Below are positions 40,054-49,537 of a stretch of 64,000 nt of DNA, piece after piece. The notes beneath the pieces were generated by a model that had not been told where the DNA came from, ran no database searches, and saw only the letters and a program-made list of their open reading frames with translations. Position 1 is the first letter of the stretch, and each line of letters starts with the position of its first letter. The DNA comes from Bin25 sp965221765 (GTDB lineage Bacteria > Bacteroidota > Bacteroidia > Flavobacteriales > Flavobacteriaceae): positions 868,001 to 932,000 of the forward strand of contig OZ244911.1 of NCBI GenBank assembly GCA_965221765.1. The letters are read 5' to 3'. The translations under genes were made by a program, and so were the position numbers.

Positions 40054-41499
40054 TTATCCAACAGATCCTTCAAGTGAAATTTCTAATAGTTTCCGTGCTT
40101 CAACTGCAAATTCCATCGGTAGTTTCTTGAGCACTTCACTGCTGAAACCATTGACAATCAATGCAATGGCTTTTTCAGTATCGATTCCACGTTGATTGCA
40201 ATAGAATAATTGTTCTTCTCCAATTTTACTAGTTGTGGCTTCGTGTTCAATTTGTGCAGAACTGTTTTTGGATTCGATATAGGGAAACGTATGAGCTCCA
40301 CAGTTGTTGCCCATCAATAAGGAATCACACTGAGAAAAATTTCGAGTATTTCTAGCACGAGGAGATATTTGAACCAATCCTCGATAACTATTTTGAGATT
40401 TTCCAGCAGAGACTCCTTTTGAGATGATGGTGCTGCGCGTATTATTCCCCAAATGAACCATTTTGGTTCCAGTATCGGCTTGTTGATGATTATTGGTCAC
40501 AGCAATGGAATAAAATTCACCGATGCTATGATCTCCTTTAAGAATACAAGAAGGATATTTCCATGTGATGGCAGAGCCTGTTTCCACTTGGGTCCATGAG
40601 ATTTTGGCTCGGTGATGGCAAAGCCCTCTTTTGGTTACAAAATTAAAGACCCCGCCATGGCCGTCTTTATCCCCGGGAAACCAATTTTGAACCGTAGAAT
40701 ATTTGATTTCGGCATCATCAAGAGCGATGAGTTCGACAACGGCAGCATGCAGTTGATTTTCATCTCTTGCGGGAGCCGTACATCCTTCCAAGTAACTGAC
40801 ATAACTCCTCTTGTCAGCAATAACTAAGGTTCTTTCAAACTGTCCAGTACCAGCTTGATTGATGCGAAAATAGGTGCTCAATTCCATAGGACAACGAACT
40901 CCTTTTGGAATATAGCAAAATGATCCATCAGTAAAAACAGCACTATTTAAAGCGGCATAAAAGTTATCTCGCTGCGGAACCACAGTACCAATATATTTTT
41001 TAACTAGCTCGGGATATTTTTGGATAGCTTCGGATATGGAACAAAAAATAATTCCTTTTTCTTCAAGGGTTTTTTTGAATGTTGTGGCAATAGAAACCGA
41101 GTCCACTACCACGTCAACAGCCACGCCGGTGAGTTTTTTTTGTTCTTCAAGTGAAATGCCTAGTTTCTTGAAAGTTGCCAATAATTCGGGGTCTACTTCA
41201 TCAAGGGATTTGTATTTCGATTTTTTTTTAGGAGCTGAATAGTAGGAAATATCTTGAAAATTAGGTTTTTGATACTGGATATTAGCCCAATTAGGTTCTT
41301 TCATTTTAGTCCAAGTCCGAAAAGCTCTTAATCGCCAATCGACCATCCATTGAGGTTCTTCTTTACGAGCAGAAATTTTTCGAATAACTTCTTCTGAAAT
41401 ACCTTTATCAAAAGTTTCAGACTCAATATCAGTATAAAAACCATATTGATATTCTTGTGTTTCTAGTTTTTCTTGTAATTCTTTTTCTGTATAGGCCAT
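40054..41499 (-). CDS. sufB: Fe-S cluster scaffold protein SufB
   Basis: A 481-residue SUF scaffold subunit. Typical segments: KGISEEVIRKISARKEEP, FCYIPKGVRCPMELSTYFRIN, YLEGCTAPARDENQLHAAVVEL, QNWFPGDKDGHGGVFNF and HEATTSKIGEEQLFYCNQRGI. It is now the first gene of the sufBCDS run. The usual upstream partner, the A-type carrier, is 6.5 kb away, so sufB must use its own promoter in 41500-41910 or be read through from the lipoprotein gene upstream on the same strand. Confidence 0.97.
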   Translation of the reverse strand: MAYTEKELQEKLETQEYQYGFYTDIESETFDKGISEEVIRKISARKEEPQWMVDWRLRAFRTWTKMKEPNWANIQYQKPNFQDISYYSAPKKKSKYKSLDEVDPELLATFKKLGISLEEQKKLTGVAVDVVVDSVSIATTFKKTLEEKGIIFCSISEAIQKYPELVKKYIGTVVPQRDNFYAALNSAVFTDGSFCYIPKGVRCPMELSTYFRINQAGTGQFERTLVIADKRSYVSYLEGCTAPARDENQLHAAVVELIALDDAEIKYSTVQNWFPGDKDGHGGVFNFVTKRGLCHHRAKISWTQVETGSAITWKYPSCILKGDHSIGEFYSIAVTNNHQQADTGTKMVHLGNNTRSTIISKGVSAGKSQNSYRGLVQISPRARNTRNFSQCDSLLMGNNCGAHTFPYIESKNSSAQIEHEATTSKIGEEQLFYCNQRGIDTEKAIALIVNGFSSEVLKKLPMEFAVEARKLLEISLEGSVG

Positions 41500-41910
41500 T
41501 TTTTAAGTTCTTGTAACCTCTCAATATTCCAACAATAGTAGAATAATTTAGAATAATGCTTTTATTCCACAAATTTACAAGAGAAATATCTATTTATAAT
41601 GGAATTGGGTTGATATAACTGAGAATAAAACACCGATGACCAATAAAAGTCTAAAAAGCCTCGAATAAATCAAATCCTATTAATTTTCGCGCATTGATTT
41701 TACCGTGTCTAAACAGTCTCCAAATCATATAGCGTAGTTGATTCAAGTTTATGAGGTCTCTTTACAATATTCTTCGGATAAAATAAATCGGGATTGATTA
41801 TCTTCAACTCGCTAGTGCAACCTAACCTCATAGTGATTTAATATAGTTTTGAATCTAACATCTTCCGAAAACAGAAAACGATATTTCATAAAAACCTCAC
41901 CACCATGAAA
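41500..41910. other. Intergenic region upstream of sufB
   Basis: No gene is visible. It should carry a sufB promoter unless sufB depends on read-through; on the minus strand I see TATTGTTG near 41533 as an imperfect -7 box only. Confidence 0.4.
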
Positions 41911-41922
41911 TTATGGGGTGCA
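41880..41922 (-). terminator. Possible terminator hairpin after the BspA-like gene
   Basis: On the minus strand CACCCCAT pairs with ATGGTGGTG across an AATTTC loop with a small bulge, followed by AGGTTTTTATG. It overlaps the stop codon of the lipoprotein gene. If active it would limit read-through into sufB. Confidence 0.4.
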
Positions 41923-44900
41923 ATTGTCGAAGGTAGGACGATAGTTTGCAGTAAAGGTTGCTACATTAGAAAATGATTTGCAATTTGTAACACTATCAAC
42001 GTTCCAACTACTCAGGTCTTGATTGAAAGACGTAGCATTCCTGAACATAGAACTCATACTCTCAACACTAGTAACAACCCAATCCCCAATGTCTTGGTCA
42101 AACGCGCTGGCCGTATTAAACATCCCTCCCATATTGGTGACACTACTAACAACCCAATCCCCAATGTCTTGGTCAAACATACTAGCCTCTCGAAACATTC
42201 CAGCCATATTGGTGACAATACTGACATCCCAATCGCTGATATCTTGATCAAACGCGCTGGCCGATCGAAACATGCCACTCATATTGGTGACACTACTGAC
42301 ATCCCAATCCCCAATGTCTTGGTCGAACGCGCTGGCCCCTCGAAACATTCGATACATATCGGTGACACTACTGACATCCCAATCACTGATATCTTGATTG
42401 AAAGAAGTCTTATTTAAGAACAAGGAGTTCATATTGGTAACCAAGGTGGTGCACTTGGCATCGGTATTATCAGCTGCCACGAGGGTTTTGAGAGAGGTAT
42501 TGGTCACGATGGTATATTCGGTGCCATCGAGGGTCGCTTTTCGCCCAGCATACCGCGAATGGTTTTGAAGCATGGGGTTGATCATGACCGTCACCCCATT
42601 GCTATGCTTGACTAGCAAATCAGGACAAGTATCTCCCATGGGGATTTGTTGTCCATGACAATCTCTGGTTTGGGGTGTAGGTTGAATGGATGGACATCCT
42701 GTATTGCAACTCGCAAAATTAGGTCGTTTGTCAGAACTTAAATCGCATACCGCTTTGGCGCATTGGGTGACATTACTGACATTCCAATCGCTGATATCTT
42801 GATCAAACGCACTAGCCGAATTAAAGATTCCAGCCATATTGGTGACACTACTAACAACCCAATCCCCAATGTCTTGGTCAAACATACTAGCCTCTCGAAA
42901 CATTCCAGCCATATTGGTGACAATACTGACATCCCAATCGCTGATATCTTGATCAAACGCGCTGGCCGATCGAAACATGCCACTCATATTGGTGACACTA
43001 CTGACATCCCAATCCCCAATGTCTTGGTCGAACGCGCTGGCCCCTCGAAACATTCGATACATATCGGTGACACTACTGACATCCCAATCACTGATATCTT
43101 GATTGAAAGAAGTCTTATTTAAGAACAAGGAGTTCATATTGGTAACCAAGGTGGTGCACCAGGCATCGGTATTATCCGCTGCGACTAATCGTTTGATTGA
43201 AGCATTATCCACGATGGTATATTCGGTGCCATCGAGAGTCGCTTTTTGCCCAGCATACCGCGAATGGTTTTGAAGCATGGGATTAATCATGACCGTCACC
43301 CCATTGCTATGCTTGACTAGCAAATCAGGACAACTATCTCCCATGGGGATTTGTTGTCCATGACAATCTTTGGTTTGAGGTAGACAGTTCGCAGTAACGG
43401 GAATGGGCTGGCCATGGCAGATTTTGGTCTGAGCGGTAGTATGACAATTGGTAAATGTTGGTCGGTGGTTCGAGCTTAATCCGGGAACCGCCTCTAGACA
43501 TTGAGTGACCTGACCTGTCGTCCATCGGCTGATGTCTTGCTGAAAGGCCGTGGCCTCATAGAATAGTCTTGTCATATCCGTTACCTGATCCACCTTCCAT
43601 CGGCCGATATCTTGATTAAAGGCGGTAGCCCTAGCAAATAGGTGATTCATGTTCGTGACTTGCGATACATCCCAGGGGCCGATATCTTGATTAAAGGCGG
43701 TGGCATCCGCAAAGAGACTTCCCATGTTGGTGACGCTACTGACATCCCAATCACCGATGTCTTGATTGAAGGCGGTGGCTCCTTTAAACATCAAGGTCAT
43801 GATAGTGACCTTGGAGACCTCCCACGGTCCAATATCTTGATTAAAGGCGGTAGCTTTTTCAAATAGGGCTGCCATGCTGGTGACCTGGCTGGTATCCCAG
43901 GGGCCGATATCTTGATTAAAAGCACTGGCTCCTCGAAACATAAAATCCATGGTGGTGACGTTACTGGTATCCCAATGGCTGATATCTTCATTAAAGGTGC
44001 TGCTGATGAATCGGCAATTCATTTGTTGTTCATCACAGCCGTGATTGTTAGAGAATAGGCTATTCATATTGGTGACGAAGGTGGTGACGATATTGCTCAT
44101 GGGCAAGCCTTGGTCTCGTCGATCTCGGATGCTAAAATCATCGACGATGGTATAGGTCACGCCTTGGAAGGTAGGGGTCTTTCCTACCAAATGGTATAGG
44201 TTGAGGTCATTAATCTCATCGCGTTGGAATCCTCGGCAGGCTTCCTTGACTTGGATGGTATGACCATTGGGGGCGAATTCGAGGGGATTGGAACAGTTAT
44301 TGGCCACAGGATTCGGATTCACAGGGGTCGTACTAGGTGTCATAGGATCAGGGATGGGATTGACAAGCTCTGGACTCGGCGTCACAGGATTTGTGTTTGG
44401 ATTGGTTGACTCTGGACTCGGCGTCACAGGATTTGTGTTTGGATTGGTTGACTCTGGACTCGGCGTCATAGGATCAGTGCTGGGATTGACAGGCTCTGGA
44501 CCCGAGGGCACCGGATTGGTGGGTGGTTTTACTGGTTCTGACGGGCTAGTCTTTTCTTCTTCCAGTACGGCGCTGACTTGACAATCGGTGGTAGCGATAA
44601 CATCAATGGTGGTCTCACTAGAGCTAAAGTTGCCACAATCGCTTTCCCATGCTTCTAAGGTATAGTCGTCCTCTAAATCGATGGTAATGCGAACAGTTTG
44701 TCCATGGGGGACAGTTTGGGTGGGGGTAATGGTCCCACCGGTATTAATCGAGGTGGTGATGGTGCGGGGGACTTTGGTAAAGCGGGCTTGGAAGGCACAA
44801 GCTCCCATAGCAGTCAAGGATAGTCTGGGCTGGGTAGGATTCTGGAGGGTGGGACAACCGGGGCTTCCATCGGTGGTCCATCGTTCAAAGACATGGTTTT

Positions 44901-45789
44901 CGTTGGCTTGAGCGTTAAAGACGATGGTTTGGCCCTTGGTGGCTTCAATCTGGCTGGGCGCACGAATCGATCCGCCTTCGGTGGCGGTGGCCTCGACGAG
45001 ATATGGTGTTTTTTCGACGATGGCTTGGAGTTGACAATCGTTGGTGGCGGTAATGGTGATGCTGGTTTCTTGCGGAGAAAACTCTCCGCAAGTGCTTTTC
45101 CATTCTTTTAGTCGATAGTCTTCTTCGAGGGTGAGGATAATGGCTATGGCTTGACCATGCTCAACAGTGGTGGTGGGAGTAATGATTCCCCCTTGGTTGA
45201 CCGATGTGATGATGGTGCGGGGGGCTTTTAGAAAGATAGCTTGCAAGGTACAAGGCCCTTGGACGACAAAATGAATCACAGGATTTTTAGGGTTATGGAT
45301 GGTGGGGCAGGCCTGGTTAGGAGCGGTGATTAGATCCCATTGACTAAAGACATGGTTTTCTTGGGGTACGGCCTTTAACTCGATGGCTTGTCCTTGGGGG
45401 CTGGCCTTGGAAGGGAGGCCTTCAATAATGCCTCCTGGGGTGGCCATTGTGGTGATGGGATAATTGATTTTTTCAAACACGGCGGTAATCAAGCAATGCT
45501 TGGTGGCCTCAAAGCGGAGGCTGGCTTCTTGGCTATTGATGGGACAATCACCCGTCCATGCTTTGAATCGATAATGGTCATGAGGCGTAGCCGTGATAGA
45601 GACCGGTTGGCCATTCTCAATGCGTTGGGTGGGTGTAATCTGTCCACCAACACTAGCGACTGTGGCGACGGTATAAAATAGGGGGGGGGTAGCGGGACTT
45701 TTAGGGGGCACATCTTTTCCACAAGAAAATAACATCAAGAAAACAGATAGGATGGACCATGATGGTCTACCGTCGAATGAATAAGTCAT
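41911..45789 (-). CDS. Large surface lipoprotein with InlB-type repeats and BspA/DUF285 repeats
   Basis: A 1292-residue lipoprotein (signal ending LMLFSC, Cys23). Residues 35-410 hold about five divergent InlB B-repeat-like domains, each with GGxIxPT, a buried-Trp motif such as YRFKAWTGDC and a closing F/CxxxA(V/I) strand, two Cys per pair. Residues 410-500 are a Pro-rich linker of SPESTNPNTNPVTP units. The rest holds three blocks of DUF285/BspA-type repeats, e.g. FNQDIGDWDVSSVTNMGSLF, totalling about 18 units; the last two blocks are recent duplicates, each preceded by DCHGQQIPMGDSCPDLLVKH. Such proteins act in adhesion or surface contact in other bacteria; the role here is unknown. It lies between sufA and sufB on the same strand with IS remnants on its upstream side, suggesting it arrived by insertion. 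Confidence 0.85.
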   Translation of the reverse strand: MTYSFDGRPSWSILSVFLMLFSCGKDVPPKSPATPPLFYTVATVASVGGQITPTQRIENGQPVSITATPHDHYRFKAWTGDCPINSQEASLRFEATKHCLITAVFEKINYPITTMATPGGIIEGLPSKASPQGQAIELKAVPQENHVFSQWDLITAPNQACPTIHNPKNPVIHFVVQGPCTLQAIFLKAPRTIITSVNQGGIITPTTTVEHGQAIAIILTLEEDYRLKEWKSTCGEFSPQETSITITATNDCQLQAIVEKTPYLVEATATEGGSIRAPSQIEATKGQTIVFNAQANENHVFERWTTDGSPGCPTLQNPTQPRLSLTAMGACAFQARFTKVPRTITTSINTGGTITPTQTVPHGQTVRITIDLEDDYTLEAWESDCGNFSSSETTIDVIATTDCQVSAVLEEEKTSPSEPVKPPTNPVPSGPEPVNPSTDPMTPSPESTNPNTNPVTPSPESTNPNTNPVTPSPELVNPIPDPMTPSTTPVNPNPVANNCSNPLEFAPNGHTIQVKEACRGFQRDEINDLNLYHLVGKTPTFQGVTYTIVDDFSIRDRRDQGLPMSNIVTTFVTNMNSLFSNNHGCDEQQMNCRFISSTFNEDISHWDTSNVTTMDFMFRGASAFNQDIGPWDTSQVTSMAALFEKATAFNQDIGPWEVSKVTIMTLMFKGATAFNQDIGDWDVSSVTNMGSLFADATAFNQDIGPWDVSQVTNMNHLFARATAFNQDIGRWKVDQVTDMTRLFYEATAFQQDISRWTTGQVTQCLEAVPGLSSNHRPTFTNCHTTAQTKICHGQPIPVTANCLPQTKDCHGQQIPMGDSCPDLLVKHSNGVTVMINPMLQNHSRYAGQKATLDGTEYTIVDNASIKRLVAADNTDAWCTTLVTNMNSLFLNKTSFNQDISDWDVSSVTDMYRMFRGASAFDQDIGDWDVSSVTNMSGMFRSASAFDQDISDWDVSIVTNMAGMFREASMFDQDIGDWVVSSVTNMAGIFNSASAFDQDISDWNVSNVTQCAKAVCDLSSDKRPNFASCNTGCPSIQPTPQTRDCHGQQIPMGDTCPDLLVKHSNGVTVMINPMLQNHSRYAGRKATLDGTEYTIVTNTSLKTLVAADNTDAKCTTLVTNMNSLFLNKTSFNQDISDWDVSSVTDMYRMFRGASAFDQDIGDWDVSSVTNMSGMFRSASAFDQDISDWDVSIVTNMAGMFREASMFDQDIGDWVVSSVTNMGGMFNTASAFDQDIGDWVVTSVESMSSMFRNATSFNQDLSSWNVDSVTNCKSFSNVATFTANYRPTFDNCTP
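42131..42452. repeat. Intragenic direct repeat, copy 1 (DUF285 block)
   Basis: Matches 42836-43157 at an offset of 705 bp with no difference I could see through the five DUF285 units and the following TTLVTNMNSLFLNKTSF codons. Similarity continues on either side at lower identity (to about 42662 and 43371). Confidence 0.88.
42836..43157. repeat. Intragenic direct repeat, copy 2 (DUF285 block)
   Basis: Partner of 42131-42452. Divergence begins at the AWCTT versus KCTTL codons on one side and at AGIFNSAS versus GGMFNTAS on the other. Confidence 0.88.
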
Positions 45790-45802
45790 AAGTGGATTAA
45801 TT

Positions 45803-47203
45803 GAGACCTTTGCACTAAAATTTTGATTTCCCGCTAAGATAAAAGGATTTAATCGAAAATCCCTTTTTTATTTGACCATTGGTTTTTATTGTTACTTTTT
45901 GGTATATCGTACGCGATAAGCATCATTTCAAATCTTATGAATCCAACCCCATGCGTTTTTTGAATCCCCATCAAGGGCGGAGTCGCACAACGACCCCACC
46001 GTTTTTTAATCAAATCAACGACCTTATCGATTGAGAACCCATTGAGACTTTATGGGTCGAAAACGATACATTAGGCAAAAAACAACGAGGCCAAAAAATC
46101 GAGCATTCCATGATGTTATTGAATAGGCAACTCCTCTCTGTCTAGTTTCATTGATCGGATGTTCGGACCCAAGAGTTCATTAAAGACCGTATTCGATGCA
46201 CCGCTTTTTGTGATTGAGACCTAGCAGATGCCCTTCCCAACCATCGCACGCGGTCTCGCTTCTGTTGGGAGTTGACGGCCAAAACGATTGATCAAAGCAT
46301 CATGGAAGAAATCCATCGACCGCTCACCGAAAAACAAGTGATCATTCAAGGCACGGCCGTGGTAGATACCAGCAGCAACACTAGTCTCTTTATGCCCAAA
46401 GGTCAACCCAAGAAAATGGCTCAAGACCGAAAAGAAGACCAGCGTAAAGAGCCAGGCACTCTAAGCCGAAGAAAGCGATCATGCGTAACTAGAAGAAGAT
46501 CGTCCCCATGCCGACCATGAAGCTCGTTGGTTCAAAAAAAGAAAAACGACCGATGATGGTTACCAACAGTACATATGGCCACGACCAGAAAAGGTCTGAT
46601 GCTAGGGTACACACGGTGGTGGCCAATGAGTAGGACCGTCAAGGTCTCCAGCCTTTGATAGAAAGTCTTTCGGTCGAAGAACGACAACGAGTGTTGGCTA
46701 ATAAAGGCGACCCATCAAAAGAGAATAACTAGCTCTTAGAGGCGATGGGCAGTACTTCTTTGGTGATGGAAAAGGGGGATCGTAACCAGCTTTTGACTAA
46801 GCCATAGAAAGAGTAAAACAACTCCATCAGCCAAGAACGTTGGGTGGTGGAACAAACCTTCAAGTGGTTTGGCTCGCTGGTTTGGCTGTCAAGTCACTCG
46901 ATTTAAAAGATTAGAAAAAGTCCATCACCAACCTATCTTGGAGTCCATGGCCTATCATTTAAAGAGATCATCAAGTATGATGGCTCTCATGCCAACTTAA
47001 AAAGGAGAATCAAGAAAAAAAGCTCTCAACGTTCTATTCGGCTCAAAAACCAAGGGGAAACGAGCCAAATAGGCCAAAATCAGAGAAATATCGTGATTTT
47101 TGGAAGAAAGCAAGGTCCAATGAGTGGATCCATTGCTTGAAAAAGAAACATGGTTTTCTCATCGCATCCTATTTTTTTTGATTTTACATTATTTAAAGGT
47201 CTC
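45803..47203 (+). mobile_element. IS5-family insertion sequence remnant, about 1.4 kb
   Basis: Left end GAGACCTTTGCACTAAAATT at 45803 and right end AAAGGTCTC at 47195-47203 form a short imperfect inverted repeat with the GAGACCTTT terminus common in Bacteroidota IS5 elements. Between them is a heavily decayed transposase. No clear short target duplication was seen. The left end lies only 13 bases upstream of the lipoprotein start codon at 45789. Confidence 0.7.
45951..47000 (+). pseudogene. Decayed IS5-family transposase
   Basis: Reading across several frames gives an IS5-type protein: FFNQINDLID near 46000, QRGQKIEHSMMLLNRQLLS, LTEKQVIIQGTAVVDTSSNTS (46318-46380, first Asp in the VVD motif), PKKMAQDRKEDQRKEPG, HADHEARWFKKRKTTDDGYQQ, ARVHTVVANE then a stop then DRQGLQPLIESLSVEERQR and VLANKGDPSKENN (46609-46730), QERWVVEQTFKWFG (46836-46873) and HQPILESMAYHLKRSS (46930-46974). 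Numerous stops and frameshifts make it non-functional. The family call comes from the order and spacing of these segments. Confidence 0.8.
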
Positions 47204-47469
47204 CTTTATATAGATTCAAAAACTTTACTATTCAAAGGCTTTGGCGCTAGTTAGGGATTGATACCACTATTTCAGAAACTTCGATAAGTAGTAAAAAGAA
47301 ATCCCTAATCTTTTGAATTGGGATTGATGGAAAGGTTTGAATATATCGGAGTTCAAAAATAAACAATACAACAAGCTTGATTTGTCTAAGGAGTACACTT
47401 AAAACCACTTCATCTGTTAAGAATACTTTAAAAAATTCCTAAACGAATCTAAGCCATCATCAAGAAAAA
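47204..47469. other. Gene-free spacer between two IS remnants
   Basis: No feature is visible; stops occur in all frames. Confidence 0.4.
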
Positions 47470-47905
47470 ACAATGGCAAAAGCGGCCGTCCATAAGTAGC
47501 CAAACTAGTGCGTCAATCCGTGGATGCCGATACCTTTCTGTCCTAAAAAACAGGGGTTACTTTATTGATTCTGCCTTTTGCCAATACCCAAATGATACCC
47601 CTCTTTTTAGAGCAAGTCGCTACAGATTTCAAGGAATAAAAATTATCATGCTAGTCGATTAAGCCCGATGATTCCAATCCAAAGACTTAAAGATTCCCGA
47701 AAAACATCGCTATAATCGAACACCTATTATATTCTAGAACTCCGCCTTGTCGAGCAGATATGGGCTGAGGTCTGAGTAAAATTCTAAATACATTGTTTGA
47801 AAGGCTTGATGATTTGAAAGAACAACCAACCTATAGGCTCGAAAAATATTTCCGAATCTAGAGAAAAGTTGATGTCAATAAGTCCTTTAACGCCTATTAG
47901 AGAAA
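47470..47905 (+). pseudogene. Decayed IS630-family transposase, C-terminal half
   Basis: Fragments in shifting frames match the C-terminal half of IS630/Tc1-like transposases: LILPFANTQMIPLFLEQVATDFKE (47560-47630), KIIMLVD then stops then FQSKDLKIPE (47640-47700, with the second catalytic Asp in LVD), ELRLVEQIWAEV in place of the family ELNPVExxW motif with the catalytic Glu (47739-47775), and LDDLKEQPTYRLEKYFRI (47806-47865). The N-terminal half is not recognisable. Confidence 0.7.
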
Positions 47906-47974
47906 GTAATGCAGTGTGCTAATCAGTAGGGATATGTTAAATTTCGGGGAAGGGCTCATATATTCTATTACTCT

Positions 47975-48304
47975 TTAAAGAGCAAAACTTTCTCCACATC
48001 CACATGTTCTTTGTGCGTTGGGATTTTTAAAGACAAAGCCTTTACCATTAAGTCCCCCTGAATATTCTAATGTCGTTCCCAATAGATATAGTAAACTCCT
48101 TTTATTGACAATAATCTTAACTTGATTATCTTCAAACAACTTATCTTCTTGATGCATTTGTTTATCAAATTCCAATAGGTATGATAAACCCGAGCAACCT
48201 CCACTCTTCACGCCAACTCGAACAAAATCAGATTCTGGATTGAAGCCATCTTCCCGCATTAGGTGCACGACTTTATCTCGAGCTTGGTCGCTAACATTAA
48301 TCAT
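47975..48304 (-). CDS. sufA: A-type iron-sulfur carrier protein (SufA/IscA/HesB family)
   Basis: A 109-residue A-type Fe-S carrier. I use the ATG at 48304 (MINVSDQARDKVVHLM), since the longer frame adds eight residues without family similarity. The three cluster-ligand cysteines are present: GGCSGLSY and the C-terminal RTCGCGESF. The end of the protein, FVFKNPNAQRTCGCG, is typical. In flavobacteria this gene usually sits directly before sufB; here a surface lipoprotein and two IS remnants lie between. It is divergent from thiL. Confidence 0.93.
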   Translation of the reverse strand: MINVSDQARDKVVHLMREDGFNPESDFVRVGVKSGGCSGLSYLLEFDKQMHQEDKLFEDNQVKIIVNKRSLLYLLGTTLEYSGGLNGKGFVFKNPNAQRTCGCGESFAL

Positions 48305-48325
48305 TTGGATGAGATAATGAAATCG

Positions 48326-48333
48326 CAAAGTTA
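48326..48333 (-). promoter_or_regulatory. Candidate sufA promoter -7 box TAACTTTG
   Basis: Exact TAnnTTTG match on the minus strand, 21 bases upstream of the sufA ATG, with a TTTG 24 bases further upstream (about 48358-48361), slightly wider than the usual spacing. Probably the ancestral promoter of the SUF operon. Confidence 0.5.
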
Positions 48334-48439
48334 CACAGATTATAAAATTGAGGATATCAAAGAGATTAAATTAATCATTAACATCATGTGGATTTAACAT
48401 GTTTGACTCAATAGTTTATCTTGCCGATTTTATAAAAAA

Positions 48440-49537
48440 ATGACAAAACCTTCCAAGCCGTTCACAGAGATTACAGATTTGGGTGAATCAAAGCTCATTG
48501 AACGATTGACCAAAGATTTTGAGATTAATCATAAGACCACCAAGTTATCCATAGGCGATGATGCTGCTGTTGTAGACTTTGATTCCGATTGTTCGGTCAT
48601 CAGCACCGATTTATTGATTGATGGTATCCACTTCAATCTAGATTACACACACTTAAAACAACTAGGTTATAAGTCAGTCATAGTCAATATCTCGGATATC
48701 TATGCCATGAATGCTGTCCCAAAATATATTTTGGTTTCTATTGCCATTTCGAATCGATTTTCAGTTGAAAGCCTTGAACAATTATACCAAGGAATCCGAC
48801 TAGCGTGTAAAAATTATAATATTGAATTGATAGGTGGAGATACCTCATCCAATCATCGAGGATTACAAATTTCGATTACTGTTATTGGATCTTCAAAAAA
48901 GGAGAAAATCGTCAAAAGATCGGGAGCATCAAAAGGCGACCTTTTAGTCGTTAGTGGAAATTTAGGGGCGGCTTTTTTGGGATTATTGGTTCTAGAAAGA
49001 GAAAATCAAAAACTATTAAAAAATTCCAATTATCAACCTAAGTTTGAACCATACCTATACTTTGTTGGAAGACAAATCAAACCAGAAGCCGCTATAAATA
49101 CAATCCAAATCTTGGATCAAAACGACATTATACCAACTTCAATGATTGATATCAGCGATGGCTTTAGTACGGAGTTATCTCATTTAAGTCAAGCTTCTAA
49201 TGTTTGCTTTAAAATTCTTGAAAATAAAATTCCTATTCACTCTAATCTTATTGAATTTTCAAATGAATTCAAACTTGATTACTTAGATTTGGTTTTCAAT
49301 GGTGGAGAGGATTATGAATTACTGTTTACAATCGAGCAAAAAAACCTCCCGATAGTAGCTTCAATCCCAACATTATCTGTCATTGGGAGCACAGTGAATC
49401 ATGGAAATAAAAATATACTAGTTAAAGAAGATGGGACTGAATTAGAAATAAAACCAAGTGGATGGGATGGATTTAAAAATCTAACCAAGAGCAACATCCA
49501 AACTCATCATGATAATGAATCCCCCAATAAATCCTAA
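48440..49537 (+). CDS. thiL: Thiamine-monophosphate kinase
   Basis: A 365-residue ATP-dependent kinase that makes thiamine diphosphate from thiamine monophosphate. Family motifs: the N-terminal SIGDDAAVVDF, STDLLIDGIHFNLDYT, VNISDIYAMNAVPKY, the metal-binding LIGGDTSSNHRG and FNGGEDYELLFT near the C-terminus. It is somewhat longer than E. coli ThiL (325). Its last 57 bases overlap the end of the convergent ZIP transporter gene. Confidence 0.94.
   Translation: MTKPSKPFTEITDLGESKLIERLTKDFEINHKTTKLSIGDDAAVVDFDSDCSVISTDLLIDGIHFNLDYTHLKQLGYKSVIVNISDIYAMNAVPKYILVSIAISNRFSVESLEQLYQGIRLACKNYNIELIGGDTSSNHRGLQISITVIGSSKKEKIVKRSGASKGDLLVVSGNLGAAFLGLLVLERENQKLLKNSNYQPKFEPYLYFVGRQIKPEAAINTIQILDQNDIIPTSMIDISDGFSTELSHLSQASNVCFKILENKIPIHSNLIEFSNEFKLDYLDLVFNGGEDYELLFTIEQKNLPIVASIPTLSVIGSTVNHGNKNILVKEDGTELEIKPSGWDGFKNLTKSNIQTHHDNESPNKS

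Noticed and set aside
42019..43122. Plus-strand open frames with repeats like PIPNVLVK and SHIGDTT
   Set aside because: Mirror image of the DUF285 repeats of the minus-strand lipoprotein; no start context or family match.
42131..43157. Repeats as a CRISPR array
   Set aside because: Repeat units are coding, in frame, contiguous and vary in a protein-like way; there are no unique spacers or cas genes.
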